In this document: positions 1 through 6,212 of the stretch, one piece after another
Layout of the letters: each line of letters opens with the position of its first letter
Numbering within the stretch: the stretch's first letter is position 1
Assembly: GCA_946500265.1 (NCBI GenBank)
Contig: CAMMVE010000002.1
Span: 64,758 to 98,585 of the forward strand
From: an uncultured Clostridium sp.
GTDB lineage: Bacteria; Bacillota; Clostridia; TANB77; CAG-508
Reading direction: 5' to 3'
Length of the DNA: 33,828 nt
The notes under the pieces: generated by a model
Seen by the model: only the letters and a program-made list of their open reading frames with translations
What the model was told of the DNA's origin: nothing
The model's database searches: none
Position numbers and translations under genes: made by a program

Positions 1-189
1 ACATAATTCTGATATTTTTCTTCTTTTTATACTTGGATCAGAATAATTATTTGACTCATTTATAGTTCTTATTTGTAGTAAAATATCTGCCACACTAAAC
101 TTAATATCTTTGATTTCCTGGTCCTTTAATGCAATTGTTTCTTCTAATTGCTTTATTTTTAAGCTTTGTTCACTATGTTTTCCCATCAT
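1..189 (-). CDS. Partial coiled-coil protein of the element, N-terminus only
   Basis: An open frame begins at an ATG with an SD GAAAGGGGTGA about 8 bases upstream and runs off the left edge after 63 codons. A second ATG follows at once and could be the real start. The visible residues are a charged, helical, heptad-like segment (LKIKQLEETIALKDQEIKDI) followed by a basic stretch (KRRK). No domain is recognised. It lies 85 bases downstream of the two-helix membrane gene on the same strand, so it probably belongs to the early leftward operon driven from about 1050. The function is unknown and the gene is incomplete here. Confidence 0.6.
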   Translation of the reverse strand, partial: MMGKHSEQSLKIKQLEETIALKDQEIKDIKFSVADILLQIRTINESNNYSDPSIKRRKISELC

Positions 190-273
190 ATTTATCTCAC
201 CCCTTTCAAATTTCTTAATTTATATTTCATTTTTGCTAATGTTATAATGTGCCATATGTAACAATTATGTAAT

Positions 274-501
274 TTATCTTGCTTTGGCATATCTTCTTTT
301 TCTCCTTTCTTCTTTTGCTTCGTCAATTTCCATTTTTATAATTGAAATAAATAAAATTGGAATTGATATATATACTACTGTCATTATCTGTTCCATTGTA
401 ATTATTTGTGATAACTTTTCAGCAATTATAGAACCTACAATTGGAATCCATATAATTGATGTTCCTAATAAAAATTCAATAATTTTTCTAATAACTTTCA
501 T
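274..501 (-). CDS. Small two-helix membrane protein of the element
   Basis: A 75-residue protein with two hydrophobic segments, about residues 8-27 and 38-56, and a strongly basic, charged C-terminal tail (EERRKRRYAKAR). The SD AAAGGGGAA overlaps the last codons of the upstream excisionase-like gene, and the two genes are 3 bases apart, so they are probably translationally coupled. Small membrane proteins are common in early operons of prophages and ICEs, but this one matches no family I can name. A holin is possible from size and topology, but the position in the control region argues against that. Confidence 0.65.
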   Translation of the reverse strand: MKVIRKIIEFLLGTSIIWIPIVGSIIAEKLSQIITMEQIMTVVYISIPILFISIIKMEIDEAKEERRKRRYAKAR

Positions 502-504
502 TTG

Positions 505-696
505 TTATTCCCCTTTCATTCTTTTCTTTCTGTACCATTCTCGTATTGCACTTCCTAAAGCAACTTTTTCTTTTCCAAAACTTTCACTAGGAAAGTCTTT
601 CTCATTAAATATTTCTTGTGCTGTTGGTATGCTACATCCTCTTAATTCTGCAAATGTTGTAGGACTATAAAATGTATCATCGTTTAACTCTCTCAT
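505..696 (-). CDS. Excisionase-like small winged-HTH DNA-binding protein
   Basis: This 63-residue protein has the layout of excisionase/AlpA-type (HTH_17-like) proteins. A helix-turn-helix part (YSPTTFAELRGCSIPTAQEI) is followed by a wing with FPSESFGKEKVALGSAIREW and a basic end. In such proteins the wing bears the lysines that contact DNA and the final A-x-x-x-W helix packs the fold. The SD AAAGGAGG lies 5 bases before ATG. It sits in the leftward operon behind the DUF739 gene and opposite the integrase, as expected for a recombination directionality factor. It could also be a transcriptional regulator. Its leader carries a 19-bp sequence that recurs upstream of the integrase. Confidence 0.65.
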   Translation of the reverse strand: MRELNDDTFYSPTTFAELRGCSIPTAQEIFNEKDFPSESFGKEKVALGSAIREWYRKKRMKGE

Positions 697-708
697 AATA
701 TTCCTCCT

Positions 709-747
709 TTATAATGTGTGGCTTCCGCATTTCTTATTTTTTTTCAT
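709..747 (-). CDS. Possible 12-codon leader peptide before the excisionase-like gene
   Basis: Between the DUF739 stop and the excisionase-like start there is a mini-frame with its own good SD (AAAAGGAG, 5 bases before ATG) encoding MKKNKKCGSHTL. Its TAA directly touches the AAAGGAGG of the next gene, so ribosomes ending here would be delivered to the next SD. The last codons fall in the 19-bp sequence shared with the integrase leader. There the sequence is in another reading frame, so conservation is not of the peptide. It may be a chance frame; only the SD and the tight spacing support it. Confidence 0.3.
   Translation of the reverse strand: MKKNKKCGSHTL
711..729 (-). repeat. Shared 19-bp leader sequence, copy 1 (excisionase-like gene)
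   Basis: The minus strand reads TGCGGAAGCCACACATTAT and ends 3 bases before the SD of the excisionase-like gene. The identical 19 bases occur on the plus strand at 2342-2360, about 100 bases upstream of the integrase start. Relative to the gene it precedes, each copy has the same orientation. An exact 19-mer match within 2.5 kb is unlikely by chance. Confidence 0.75.
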
Positions 748-759
748 GTTATCTCCTTT

Positions 760-1011
760 TTATGAATTTAATTCATATTTTTTAGTAAAAAAATATGTAA
801 CTGATTCTTCAATAGCTATACCCAATAGATTGCAGATTTCTACTATTTCTATTTGATTAAATGGTGATTTACAATTTATTTTATTTGAAAAACTACCTGC
901 ACTCATTTCTACTCCATTCTTTTGAAGTTCCTTTACAAAATTTGCTTCACTTCCAAAATATGTTCTAATTCTTCCTCTTAAAAGAGAATAATCTAAAGAA
1001 TTTAGCATCAT
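760..1011 (-). CDS. DUF739-family Cro-like DNA-binding protein
   Basis: An 83-residue protein with the hallmarks of DUF739, the small HTH proteins of phages of Gram-positive bacteria. An N-terminal R-G-R-I segment is followed by an HTH (SEANFVKELQKNGVEMSAGSFSNKINCKSPF), then the I-x-x-I-C-N-L-L-x-I and YFFTKKYE end typical of the family. It is the first gene leftward from the divergent control region and occupies the position of cro. The frame begins ATG-ATG; the second ATG (1008) has better spacing from the SD AGGAAG. It is likely autoregulated, because one operator dyad lies in its leader and another at its stop codon. Confidence 0.75.
   Translation of the reverse strand: MMLNSLDYSLLRGRIRTYFGSEANFVKELQKNGVEMSAGSFSNKINCKSPFNQIEIVEICNLLGIAIEESVTYFFTKKYELNS
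761..777. promoter_or_regulatory. Operator-like dyad, distal copy
   Basis: TATGAATTTAATTCATA is a perfect 17-bp dyad about a central base. It overlaps the stop codon of the DUF739 gene and lies just upstream of the SD of the 12-codon frame. It is identical over 17 bp to the dyad at 1030-1046. A repressor bound here could block elongation into the excisionase-like part of the operon or loop DNA to the promoter-proximal sites. Confidence 0.6.
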
Positions 1012-1029
1012 ATCACTTCCTTTCTTTTT

Positions 1030-1046
1030 TATGAATTTAATTCATA
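1030..1046. promoter_or_regulatory. Operator-like dyad in the leftward leader
   Basis: TATGAATTTAATTCATA, a perfect 17-bp dyad identical to 761-777. It lies 9 bases downstream of the -10 of the leftward promoter, so a bound protein would block initiation or early elongation of the DUF739 operon. Probable ligands are the S24-type repressor and/or the DUF739 protein. Confidence 0.7.
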
Positions 1047-1055
1047 TTTGTCATT

Positions 1056-1084
1056 ATAATATATCACACTAAAAATATTGTCAA
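1056..1084 (-). promoter_or_regulatory. Leftward early promoter of the element
   Basis: On the minus strand a consensus -35 TTGACA (1079-1084) is followed by a 17-base spacer and -10 TATTAT (1056-1061). A TG just upstream gives a partial extended -10. The promoter is bracketed by operator dyads at 1030-1046 and 1093-1107 and would drive DUF739, the excisionase-like gene and the small genes to the left. Confidence 0.7.
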
Positions 1085-1092
1085 TACTTTTT

Positions 1093-1107
1093 ATGAATTT
1101 TTTTCAT
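1093..1107. promoter_or_regulatory. Operator-like dyad between the divergent promoters
   Basis: ATGAATTTTTTTCAT keeps both half-sites ATGAA and TTCAT with 5 bases between them, as in the two perfect dyads; only two central bases differ. It lies 8 bases upstream of the leftward -35 and 25 bases upstream of the rightward -35, a position suited to controlling both promoters. A further half-site TTCAT lies at 1143-1147 inside the rightward promoter. Confidence 0.6.
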
Positions 1108-1132
1108 TTTTTTGTATTATTTTTCAAAACTA

Positions 1133-1161
1133 TTGATTTTATTTCATTTTTTTGGTATGAT
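1133..1161 (+). promoter_or_regulatory. Rightward promoter of the S24-type repressor gene
   Basis: TTGATT (1133-1138), a 17-base spacer and TATGAT (1156-1161) stand 24 bases before the repressor ATG. The -35 matches 4 of 6 consensus bases and the -10 matches 5 of 6. A TTCAT half-site within the spacer suggests repressor autoregulation. Confidence 0.6.
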
Positions 1162-1185
1162 ATTCTATATCAAAGGAGGAAAGTT

Positions 1186-1746
1186 ATGAATAATGAAAGA
1201 ACCGATAGCTTTGCTAATCGTTTAGCAATTGCAATGCAATTAAATAATATAAATCAAATCGAATTATCAGAAAAAACAAAAGCATTTTCAAAAACAATAT
1301 CACAATCACTTATAAATAAATATTTAAAAGGTAAAGCACTTGCTAGGCAAGATAATATATATATATTATGCAAGATTTTAAATGTTGATGAAGCTTGGAT
1401 GATGGGATTTGACGTTCCAATAGAAAGAACTCCAGATGAATTAAGAACTACTAATGATATTTTTCAATATACAGCTATTGATTCAGCTATGTTTCCTTTA
1501 CTTGATGTTGGAGATATTGCCTTTATTCAAAAAACATCTAATTACGAAAGTGGTCAAACAATTTTGTTTAGATTAGATAATAGAGAATATATTAGAAAGG
1601 TTATAGATAATAATAATATACTTGAATTTCAAGCTATGAATGTATATTATCCTACTATAAAATTAACAAAAGATGAAATTAAAAAGAAGAACTTTAAAGT
1701 AATTGGCAAGGTAATAAAAGCAGAAAATAAGAGTGCTTTTAAATAA
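1186..1746 (+). CDS. S24/LexA-like phage repressor (HTH plus peptidase S24 domain)
   Basis: A 186-residue protein. Residues 8-75 form a Cro/C1-type HTH (QIELSEKTKAFSKTISQSLINKYLKGKA). Residues 93-175 form an S24 domain. Ser100 (IDSAMFPLLDVGD) aligns with the LexA nucleophile and Lys138 (EYIRKVI) with the general base; their spacing of 38 is close to LexA's 37. No Ala-Gly or Cys-Gly scissile pair is visible in the hinge (about 65-92), so self-cleavage is doubtful. The start is the ATG 7 bases after AAAGGAGG; the frame is open further upstream, but that stretch is the promoter. Role: keeps the element quiet by binding the dyad sites to its left. Confidence 0.85.
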   Translation: MNNERTDSFANRLAIAMQLNNINQIELSEKTKAFSKTISQSLINKYLKGKALARQDNIYILCKILNVDEAWMMGFDVPIERTPDELRTTNDIFQYTAIDSAMFPLLDVGDIAFIQKTSNYESGQTILFRLDNREYIRKVIDNNNILEFQAMNVYYPTIKLTKDEIKKKNFKVIGKVIKAENKSAFK

Positions 1747-1769
1747 AATACTTGAAAGGAGGTTTTATT

Positions 1770-2319
1770 ATGGATCCAGTTATTATATTTTTTCTTATAT
1801 TTATATTATTCTGTTTATTTATGATTTATTATACTTCACACCAAAAATCTAAAATAAAAAAGAATATCTTAAATTTAAAGAATGAAAAAAATGCAACGAT
1901 ATTTATGACATTGTCACATTTTTATGGATTACCTATTGCAGAAAATACAATTACCCAAATTTTATCTTGTCCCAATGAGTATGAATTTTTAGCCAATAAT
2001 AATTCATTTAAATTATCTAAAGAGAAAGTCACAGATATATCTATAACTAACGATGTAGATATACAGAAAAATAATGTTTCAAGCATAGGTAGCGCTATTC
2101 GGTGGTGCCATGTTATTTGGACCAATTGGAGCAATGATTGGTGGTAGAACAAAAGAAAAAACTTCTAGAACAATACATTCATATTTAATATTTACATATA
2201 CAAATAACAATGAAATAAAATATATTGCTTTTGATTGTACTGGTAATAAGAATGTTCATAATTTAATAAAAGAATTTAATTCAAATAAGCCAAAGATAAA
2301 AACAACTATAAATTTATAA
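1770..2319 (+). pseudogene. Membrane-anchored protein with glycine-rich segment, split by a one-base frameshift
   Basis: The first frame opens at an ATG 7 bases after AAGGAGG. It encodes a hydrophobic helix (residues 3-24), a basic stretch and a soluble domain, then ends in nonsense (RWCHVIWTN). Omitting one base near 2100 (the C in ATTCGG) restores GSAIGGAMLFGPIGAMIGGRTK, a glycine-rich hydrophobic hairpin, and a further 60 sensible residues. The intact protein would be about 182 residues. Proteins with an I-G-G-A-x-x-F-G-P-x-G-A-x-I-G-G segment are common in Firmicute mobile elements, and no function is known to me. It follows the repressor by 23 bases. Explanations are a real inactivating indel, a sequencing or assembly error, or recoding at the rare codon CGG. 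Confidence 0.65.
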
Positions 2320-2323
2320 AAAA

Positions 2324-2362
2324 GGATAATGTGTATCTTTTTGCGGAAGCCACACATTATCC
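2324..2362 (+). repeat. Stem-loop in the integrase leader carrying the shared 19-bp sequence
   Basis: GGATAATGTGT (2324-2334) and ACACATTATCC (2352-2362) form a perfect 11-bp stem with a 17-base loop. The right arm is part of TGCGGAAGCCACACATTAT (2342-2360), which recurs inverted at 711-729. No T-run follows, so it is not an obvious terminator. It may be an RNA control hairpin, a regulator site or an arm-type recombination site. Confidence 0.6.
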
Positions 2363-2389
2363 AGAGCGTAAACACTTCGAAAAGTGAAT

Positions 2390-2412
2390 ACTTTTATATT
2401 ATATATAAAAGT
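2390..2412. repeat. 23-bp palindrome upstream of the integrase gene
   Basis: Arms ACTTTTATAT and ATATAAAAGT are separated by 3 bases. A smaller hairpin, CACTT-CGAA-AAGTG, lies just upstream at 2373-2386. Both lie in the 140-base leader between the frameshifted gene and the integrase SD, so they may be operator or transcript control elements. An AT-only palindrome could also be fortuitous. Confidence 0.45.
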
Positions 2413-2459
2413 CCTTCATTTTTCAAGTGGTATTTAGAGAAATTTGGAGGTTTTTTATT

Positions 2460-3647
2460 GTGGGAACATCAAAGAAAAGAGGAAATGGAGAAGGAACCAT
2501 ATTTAAACGAGAAATAAAAGGCAAAACATATTGGATTGCCGAATATACTATTGAAATGTATGACAAAAATGGTAAGAGAAAAAGAAAAACAATTTCAGGA
2601 AAAACAAGACAAGAAGTAAAATTAAAATTAGAAAAAGTTATTACAGAATTAAATACAAATACTTATGTTGATAAATCTAAAATTACTTTTTATCAAATTG
2701 CAAAAGAATTTATAGATACTGGATATGAAATGAATAAATTAAAGCCTTCTTCTTATAAAAGAAAATTACATACATTACAGGAAATATCAACTCATTATAT
2801 TGCTGGTATGGAGTTACAAAAAATAACAGAAAATGATTTAAGAGATTTTTTCACTTATATAACTAAATATTCTAATTCTACTATTGCTAAAATATATGGA
2901 ATTGTTAATCATACTTTCAAAATTGCAGTTAGAAGAAATATATTAAGATTTAATTTTTTAGATGACCAAATAGAATTTTCAATTCCGTTTTCTGATATTA
3001 AAGACAGGAAAGTTTCTGCTCTTACTATTGAAGAACAACAGCAATTTGTAAAAGCAATGAAAGAAACTAGCTGCAGATATAAATATCAATTTTTAATTAG
3101 TTTATTTACAGGAATGAGAATGGGCGAAATAAATGCACTTGATATTGATGATATAGATTTTAATAATAAACTTATTCATATAAGAAGAACTATTACTCGT
3201 GGATTAAATGAAAGAGCAATGATTGGATCTTATACAAAAACTATAAATGGAACTAGAGATATAATAATGGATAGACATGTAGAATCTATTTTAAAAGATT
3301 ATTTATCATCATCTTATTATCACGAAAATGATTTGCATTTGCTATTTTGCAATTCAAGAAAACAATGTATAAGTACAGATACAACTAATATGATGTTCAA
3401 ATATATATGTGAACAATATAATATTGGAAAAGGCTCTAAATTACACCAACACATGTTAAGGCACACCTTTGCAACTAGATGTATTGAAGCAGGAATGCCT
3501 GCATCTGTTTTAGCAAAAATAATGGGACACGCAAATGTGTCCACTACACTAAATGTATATTGTGATGTATTTGATAGATTTAAACAAACTCATATTGATC
3601 TATCATATAATTATTTAAAAGAAAATGGCTTGACAATGGATTTTTAA
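2460..3647 (+). CDS. int: Tyrosine recombinase (phage/ICE integrase)
   Basis: A 395-residue integrase of the common Tn916/phage type. An N-terminal arm-binding beta domain comes first (GEGTIFKREIKGKTYWIAEY), then a SAM-like core-binding domain (about 75-165) and the catalytic domain (about 185-385). Catalytic residues are visible: Arg220 (TGMRMGE), Lys260 (TKTING), His331 and Arg334 (HMLRH), His357 (GHAN) and Tyr367 (NVYCD). The start is taken as GTG 2460, 9 bases after GGAGG; an upstream ATG has no SD. It performs site-specific integration and, with the excisionase-like protein, excision. It lies at the element edge, next to the truA fragment. The frame is intact with all catalytic residues, so the enzyme should be active. 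Confidence 0.93.
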   Translation: MGTSKKRGNGEGTIFKREIKGKTYWIAEYTIEMYDKNGKRKRKTISGKTRQEVKLKLEKVITELNTNTYVDKSKITFYQIAKEFIDTGYEMNKLKPSSYKRKLHTLQEISTHYIAGMELQKITENDLRDFFTYITKYSNSTIAKIYGIVNHTFKIAVRRNILRFNFLDDQIEFSIPFSDIKDRKVSALTIEEQQQFVKAMKETSCRYKYQFLISLFTGMRMGEINALDIDDIDFNNKLIHIRRTITRGLNERAMIGSYTKTINGTRDIIMDRHVESILKDYLSSSYYHENDLHLLFCNSRKQCISTDTTNMMFKYICEQYNIGKGSKLHQHMLRHTFATRCIEAGMPASVLAKIMGHANVSTTLNVYCDVFDRFKQTHIDLSYNYLKENGLTMDF

Positions 3648-3656
3648 TTTTCCAAG

Positions 3657-3676
3657 TTTCAGCCACCGTTTCAGCC
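3657..3676. repeat. Direct repeats TTTCAGCC between integrase and junction
   Basis: TTTCAGCC occurs at 3657-3664 and 3669-3676, 12 bp apart, just beyond the integrase stop. Short direct repeats at this place between int and the attachment core are often arm-type integrase sites. That role is inferred. Confidence 0.4.
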
Positions 3677-3746
3677 TTGCGAAATAATTTTAAATTATTT
3701 CATATTTATTTGAAAATATGTTGAAAATGTAAAAGTCTTTATTATA

Positions 3747-3794
3747 TAGGGTTTGAAGTATTTTGAAATAAACTCAAAATATGTTCAAACCCTA
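3747..3794. repeat. Large inverted repeat at the element/truA junction
   Basis: TAGGGTTTGAA (3747-3757) and TATTTTGA (3759-3766) are mirrored by TCAAAATA (3774-3781) and TTCAAACCCTA (3784-3794), giving 19 paired positions with a small bulge and a 7-base loop. It ends 4 bases before the stop of the truncated truA frame. It could be the integrase terminator (but no T-run follows) or inverted integrase binding sites by the crossover point. Confidence 0.55.
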
Positions 3795-3797
3795 CTA

Positions 3798-3866
3798 TTA
3801 TGCCTGTTTTTGCCACCCGTTAAAATCTTTTCCATCATATTCTATAGTTAGTTTGACGTTTCTCAT
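3798..3866 (-). pseudogene. truA: 5' fragment of truA (tRNA pseudouridine synthase A), cut by the element
   Basis: The minus strand encodes MRNVKLTIEYDGKDFNGWQKQ followed by one residue and two stops. This is the beginning of TruA, whose family signature is E-Y-D-G-x-x-F-x-G-W-Q-x-Q. TruA normally has about 245-250 residues and makes pseudouridine at positions 38-40 of the tRNA anticodon stem-loop. Similarity ends right after the GWQxQ motif, where element sequence begins, so integration occurred within the first 65 bp of the gene. The rest of truA should lie left of the window, past the far end of the element, possibly behind a new start supplied by the element. Confidence 0.8.
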
Positions 3867-3879
3867 TTTATTTAATCCT

Positions 3880-3955
3880 CATATAATATAAAATTAAATA
3901 TAATATAATATAATATAGTATAATTTAATATAATTTAATTTAATTTTTCTGATTT
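3880..3955. repeat. AT-only low-complexity tract (TATAA-type repeats)
   Basis: About 75 bases with almost no G or C, built from repeats of TATAA/TTTAA pentamers, between the cdaA stop and the truA start. It may be a slippage-prone spacer or give rise to promoter-like sequences for truA. No gene or stable structure is seen. Confidence 0.6.
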
Positions 3956-3971
3956 TTATTGATTAGATTCA

Positions 3972-4907
3972 CTATTTTTCAACATTTTTATCTGCCTCTT
4001 CTTTACTCTTTTTTGCAGATTTATTCTTTTTAAACAATTTTGGCGTGTGTCTTTTGCTTTCATTTCCGATTTTTTTAGTAATAAGATTTTTTATTAATAT
4101 ATTTTTTAAAGCCTCTTCTTTTAAATCAACTATTAAATTTCCATCTTTTGCAATAGAAATTTTTCCAGTTTCTTCGGAAATAACTACAGCAATTGCATCA
4201 GTTTCTCTAGAAATACCAATTGCTGCTCTATGCCTTGTTCCTAAGCCTTTACTAATTTGCCTATCGTCTGACAATGGTAAAATACAAGCTGCTGAAGCAA
4301 TTTTATTTTTACTTATAATTATTGCACCATCATGTAATGGCGTTTTTGGAACAAAAAGATTCACAATTAATTGAGGAGATACATCAGCATCTATTTTTAC
4401 TCCGCTATCCATTATATCATTTAATTGAATATCTCTTTCAAATACAATTAATCCGCCAACTTTTGAATTAGATAATTCTTTAGCAGCAATTACTACCTTA
4501 TAAATATCTTCTTTAGTTTTTGTTTCAAAATCTTTTTCCAAACCAATACCAAAGAATTTTGTAAATTTATTTGTTCCTAACTGCTCTAGCATTCTTCTTA
4601 ATTCAGGTTGGAATATTACAATTAGTGCAATTACTCCATATGTCATAAAAATAGTTAATAGCCAGTTAAGAATTCTAAATTCAAAAATTCCACTTAATAT
4701 TGTAATTATTACAATTAATACAATACCTTTTAATAATTGCCACACTCTTGAATTACGTGCAGACTTAATAAATTTATATACAACATATCCAACAATTAAT
4801 ATATCTAGTATAAAAATAATAAGTCTAAACGGATTACTTGATATATCATTAATATAACCTTGTATGCTAGTCCAAAATCCATTAAAATTTAATGAAAATA
4901 CATCCAT
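3972..4907 (-). CDS. cdaA: CdaA-type membrane diadenylate cyclase
   Basis: A 311-residue protein that makes c-di-AMP from two ATP. Three transmembrane helices lie in residues 25-100, followed by a DAC domain. The catalytic motifs are D193-G-A (TPLHDGAIII) and G-T-R-H-R-A-A at 223-229. The family usually ends near residue 275; here a lysine-rich tail of about 35 residues is added (KKNKSAKKSKEEADK). In most Firmicutes cdaA is followed by cdaR and glmM; neither is here, and truA came next before the element inserted. The start is ATG 4907 with the SD AGAGGAA. A second diadenylate cyclase, disA, lies 1.3 kb upstream, which is unusual. Confidence 0.93.
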   Translation of the reverse strand: MDVFSLNFNGFWTSIQGYINDISSNPFRLIIFILDILIVGYVVYKFIKSARNSRVWQLLKGIVLIVIITILSGIFEFRILNWLLTIFMTYGVIALIVIFQPELRRMLEQLGTNKFTKFFGIGLEKDFETKTKEDIYKVVIAAKELSNSKVGGLIVFERDIQLNDIMDSGVKIDADVSPQLIVNLFVPKTPLHDGAIIISKNKIASAACILPLSDDRQISKGLGTRHRAAIGISRETDAIAVVISEETGKISIAKDGNLIVDLKEEALKNILIKNLITKKIGNESKRHTPKLFKKNKSAKKSKEEADKNVEK

Positions 4908-5070
4908 ATATTTTTCCTCTTTACTATTTTTATTTTTACATTTGTTTTATACTACTAAGCTTTTTCAATAATTTATTAAATATTTGCATATTAATAAGTT
5001 ACTAATAATTTAATAATATATTCACTATATTGTTAAATTGTTAATTTTATAATAAATTATCTAGCATTAA

Positions 5071-5205
5071 TTAGATGTAGAAAACTAAAGTTGCAGCTAC
5101 TGCAAGAACCATTAGAACTGCAAGTATTGCAGCAATAATTCTAATTGCAATTCTGCCTATGTCTCTTTTATTTTTATGTTTGTTTTCTTGTCCATTATTT
5201 TTCAT
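5071..5205 (-). CDS. Small single-helix membrane protein (44 residues)
   Basis: A good SD (AGGAAG, 8 bases before ATG) precedes a 44-residue frame. Residues 1-18 are polar and very basic (KNNGQENKHKNKRDIG), and residues 19-43 are hydrophobic (IAIRIIAAILAVLMVLAVAATLVFYI), giving a single-pass protein with a cytoplasmic basic end. It lies 35 bases downstream of the cyclophilin gene and 164 bases upstream of cdaA. Small proteins of this build are common in Clostridia without known function; a partner for the neighbouring membrane proteins is possible but unproven. The 164 bases between it and cdaA hold only AT-rich sequence. Confidence 0.7.
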   Translation of the reverse strand: MKNNGQENKHKNKRDIGRIAIRIIAAILAVLMVLAVAATLVFYI

Positions 5206-5240
5206 TTTTTACACTTCCTATCTATAATATAAAGACTCTT

Positions 5241-6200
5241 CTAATAATTCATTCCTGAAAGTAATAAACTTGTATCAAATACTGTTGAAACTACTGGCGC
5301 ATCATATTCTACTCCATATGTTTCTACTGTTATACTTTTTATTACCGGCTCCTCTTTTGGAGTATCTGATGCTATTTCATTTCCTTCATCATCTTTTGGT
5401 GTTTCAAAATCAGAGTCTACTTCTGTACTTCTATAATAAACCTCTAAATTAGAAATTTCCTCTACAATATCCATTCCTTCTATAACTTTACCAAAAGCTG
5501 CATATAATCCATCTAGTCCAGAATTAGCTTCAGTTGTAATAAAGAATTGACATCCAGCAGAATTATATCCTTGTTCTGTATATCCCCAGTTACTATAATC
5601 ACTTCTTGCCATAGATATAACACCAGCTTCATGTTTCAAATTATTATCTTCATATCCATTTGCAACAAATTCACCAGTAATATTATATTCAATATTTAAG
5701 AAATTATCTAATTTACTTTTTCCTTCTTCTGAGCTCATCAAGTTTTCAAATTCGTCATATGTTGTAATTGTAGTGTTATCATCAATTTCATATTCTCCAT
5801 TATAGAACACAGCTAAAATAGCTTCAAATAAATCTTTATTAGCTAGAACTTCATCTAAATTATATACATCACTTAATAAAGGAGAAGCTGCTGTATCACC
5901 TTCACGAGCACCCCCTTGGATTACAAAATCAGGTACTGTTCTATGAAAAGTTGTACCATTATAAAATCCTCTGTTTGCAAGCCTTATAAAATTTTCTACA
6001 GTATTTGGAGCTTTATCAGGATAAAGCTCTACTTTTATAGTACCATAATCTTCAACTTCAATTGTTGCAACCGGATTTGGTATATCTAAAGTAAGTTTCT
6101 TATAAATTCCATATCCTACATAAATTATTCCTGCTAAAACCAAAATTATTCCTAATATTAGTAAAATTCTTAACCAAGTTTTTTTCATTTTTATTAACAT
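5241..6200 (-). CDS. Membrane-anchored cyclophilin-type peptidyl-prolyl isomerase
   Basis: A 319-residue protein with an N-terminal membrane anchor (about 8-32) and an outside cyclophilin domain. Family blocks are visible in order: APNTVENFIRLANRGFYNGTTFHR, VPDFVIQGG, EAGVISMAR, SAGCQFFITT and LDGLYAAFGKVIEGMDIVEEI. The Arg of FHR is the usual catalytic residue. An insertion of about 80 residues separates QGGAREGD from the EAGVISMAR strand, and an acidic linker precedes a final beta strand. It likely assists folding of exported proteins. It starts 12 bases after disA, so it is cotranscribed. ATG 6200 and ATG 6188 are both possible starts and neither has ideal SD spacing. Confidence 0.88.
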   Translation of the reverse strand: MLIKMKKTWLRILLILGIILVLAGIIYVGYGIYKKLTLDIPNPVATIEVEDYGTIKVELYPDKAPNTVENFIRLANRGFYNGTTFHRTVPDFVIQGGAREGDTAASPLLSDVYNLDEVLANKDLFEAILAVFYNGEYEIDDNTTITTYDEFENLMSSEEGKSKLDNFLNIEYNITGEFVANGYEDNNLKHEAGVISMARSDYSNWGYTEQGYNSAGCQFFITTEANSGLDGLYAAFGKVIEGMDIVEEISNLEVYYRSTEVDSDFETPKDDEGNEIASDTPKEEPVIKSITVETYGVEYDAPVVSTVFDTSLLLSGMNY

Positions 6201-6212
6201 TCCTTTCTATTC

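Larger units (their letters stand above)
1..3805. mobile_element. Right end of an integrated prophage/ICE-like element
   Basis: Seen: a tyrosine integrase at the right edge, an S24-type repressor, a divergent Cro-like gene, an excisionase-like gene and small hypothetical genes. They end next to a truA gene that stops after 21 matching codons. This is the usual order of an immunity and integration module. The left end and any structural or conjugation genes lie outside the window, so prophage and ICE cannot be told apart. The right boundary is set to within about 20 bp by where TruA similarity ends (around 3800-3810). The element is as AT-rich as the host, so composition does not help. Confidence 0.8.

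Noticed and set aside
1078..1185. N-terminal extension of the S24-type repressor
   Set aside because: It runs over the operator and promoter; the ATG at 1186 has an excellent SD and gives the usual HTH start.
2329..2517. 62-codon plus-strand frame before the integrase
   Set aside because: Weak SD, low-quality peptide, overlaps the integrase start in another frame; the region is better explained as a structured leader.
3784..3825. tRNA-derived attachment core (TTCAAACCC resembles a T-arm)
   Set aside because: No acceptor stem or anticodon arm can be built; the neighbouring bases instead encode the TruA start.
4908..5070. Possible gene or riboswitch between cdaA and the 44-residue protein
   Set aside because: Only AT-rich sequence without SD-led frame, stable stem or recognisable aptamer.
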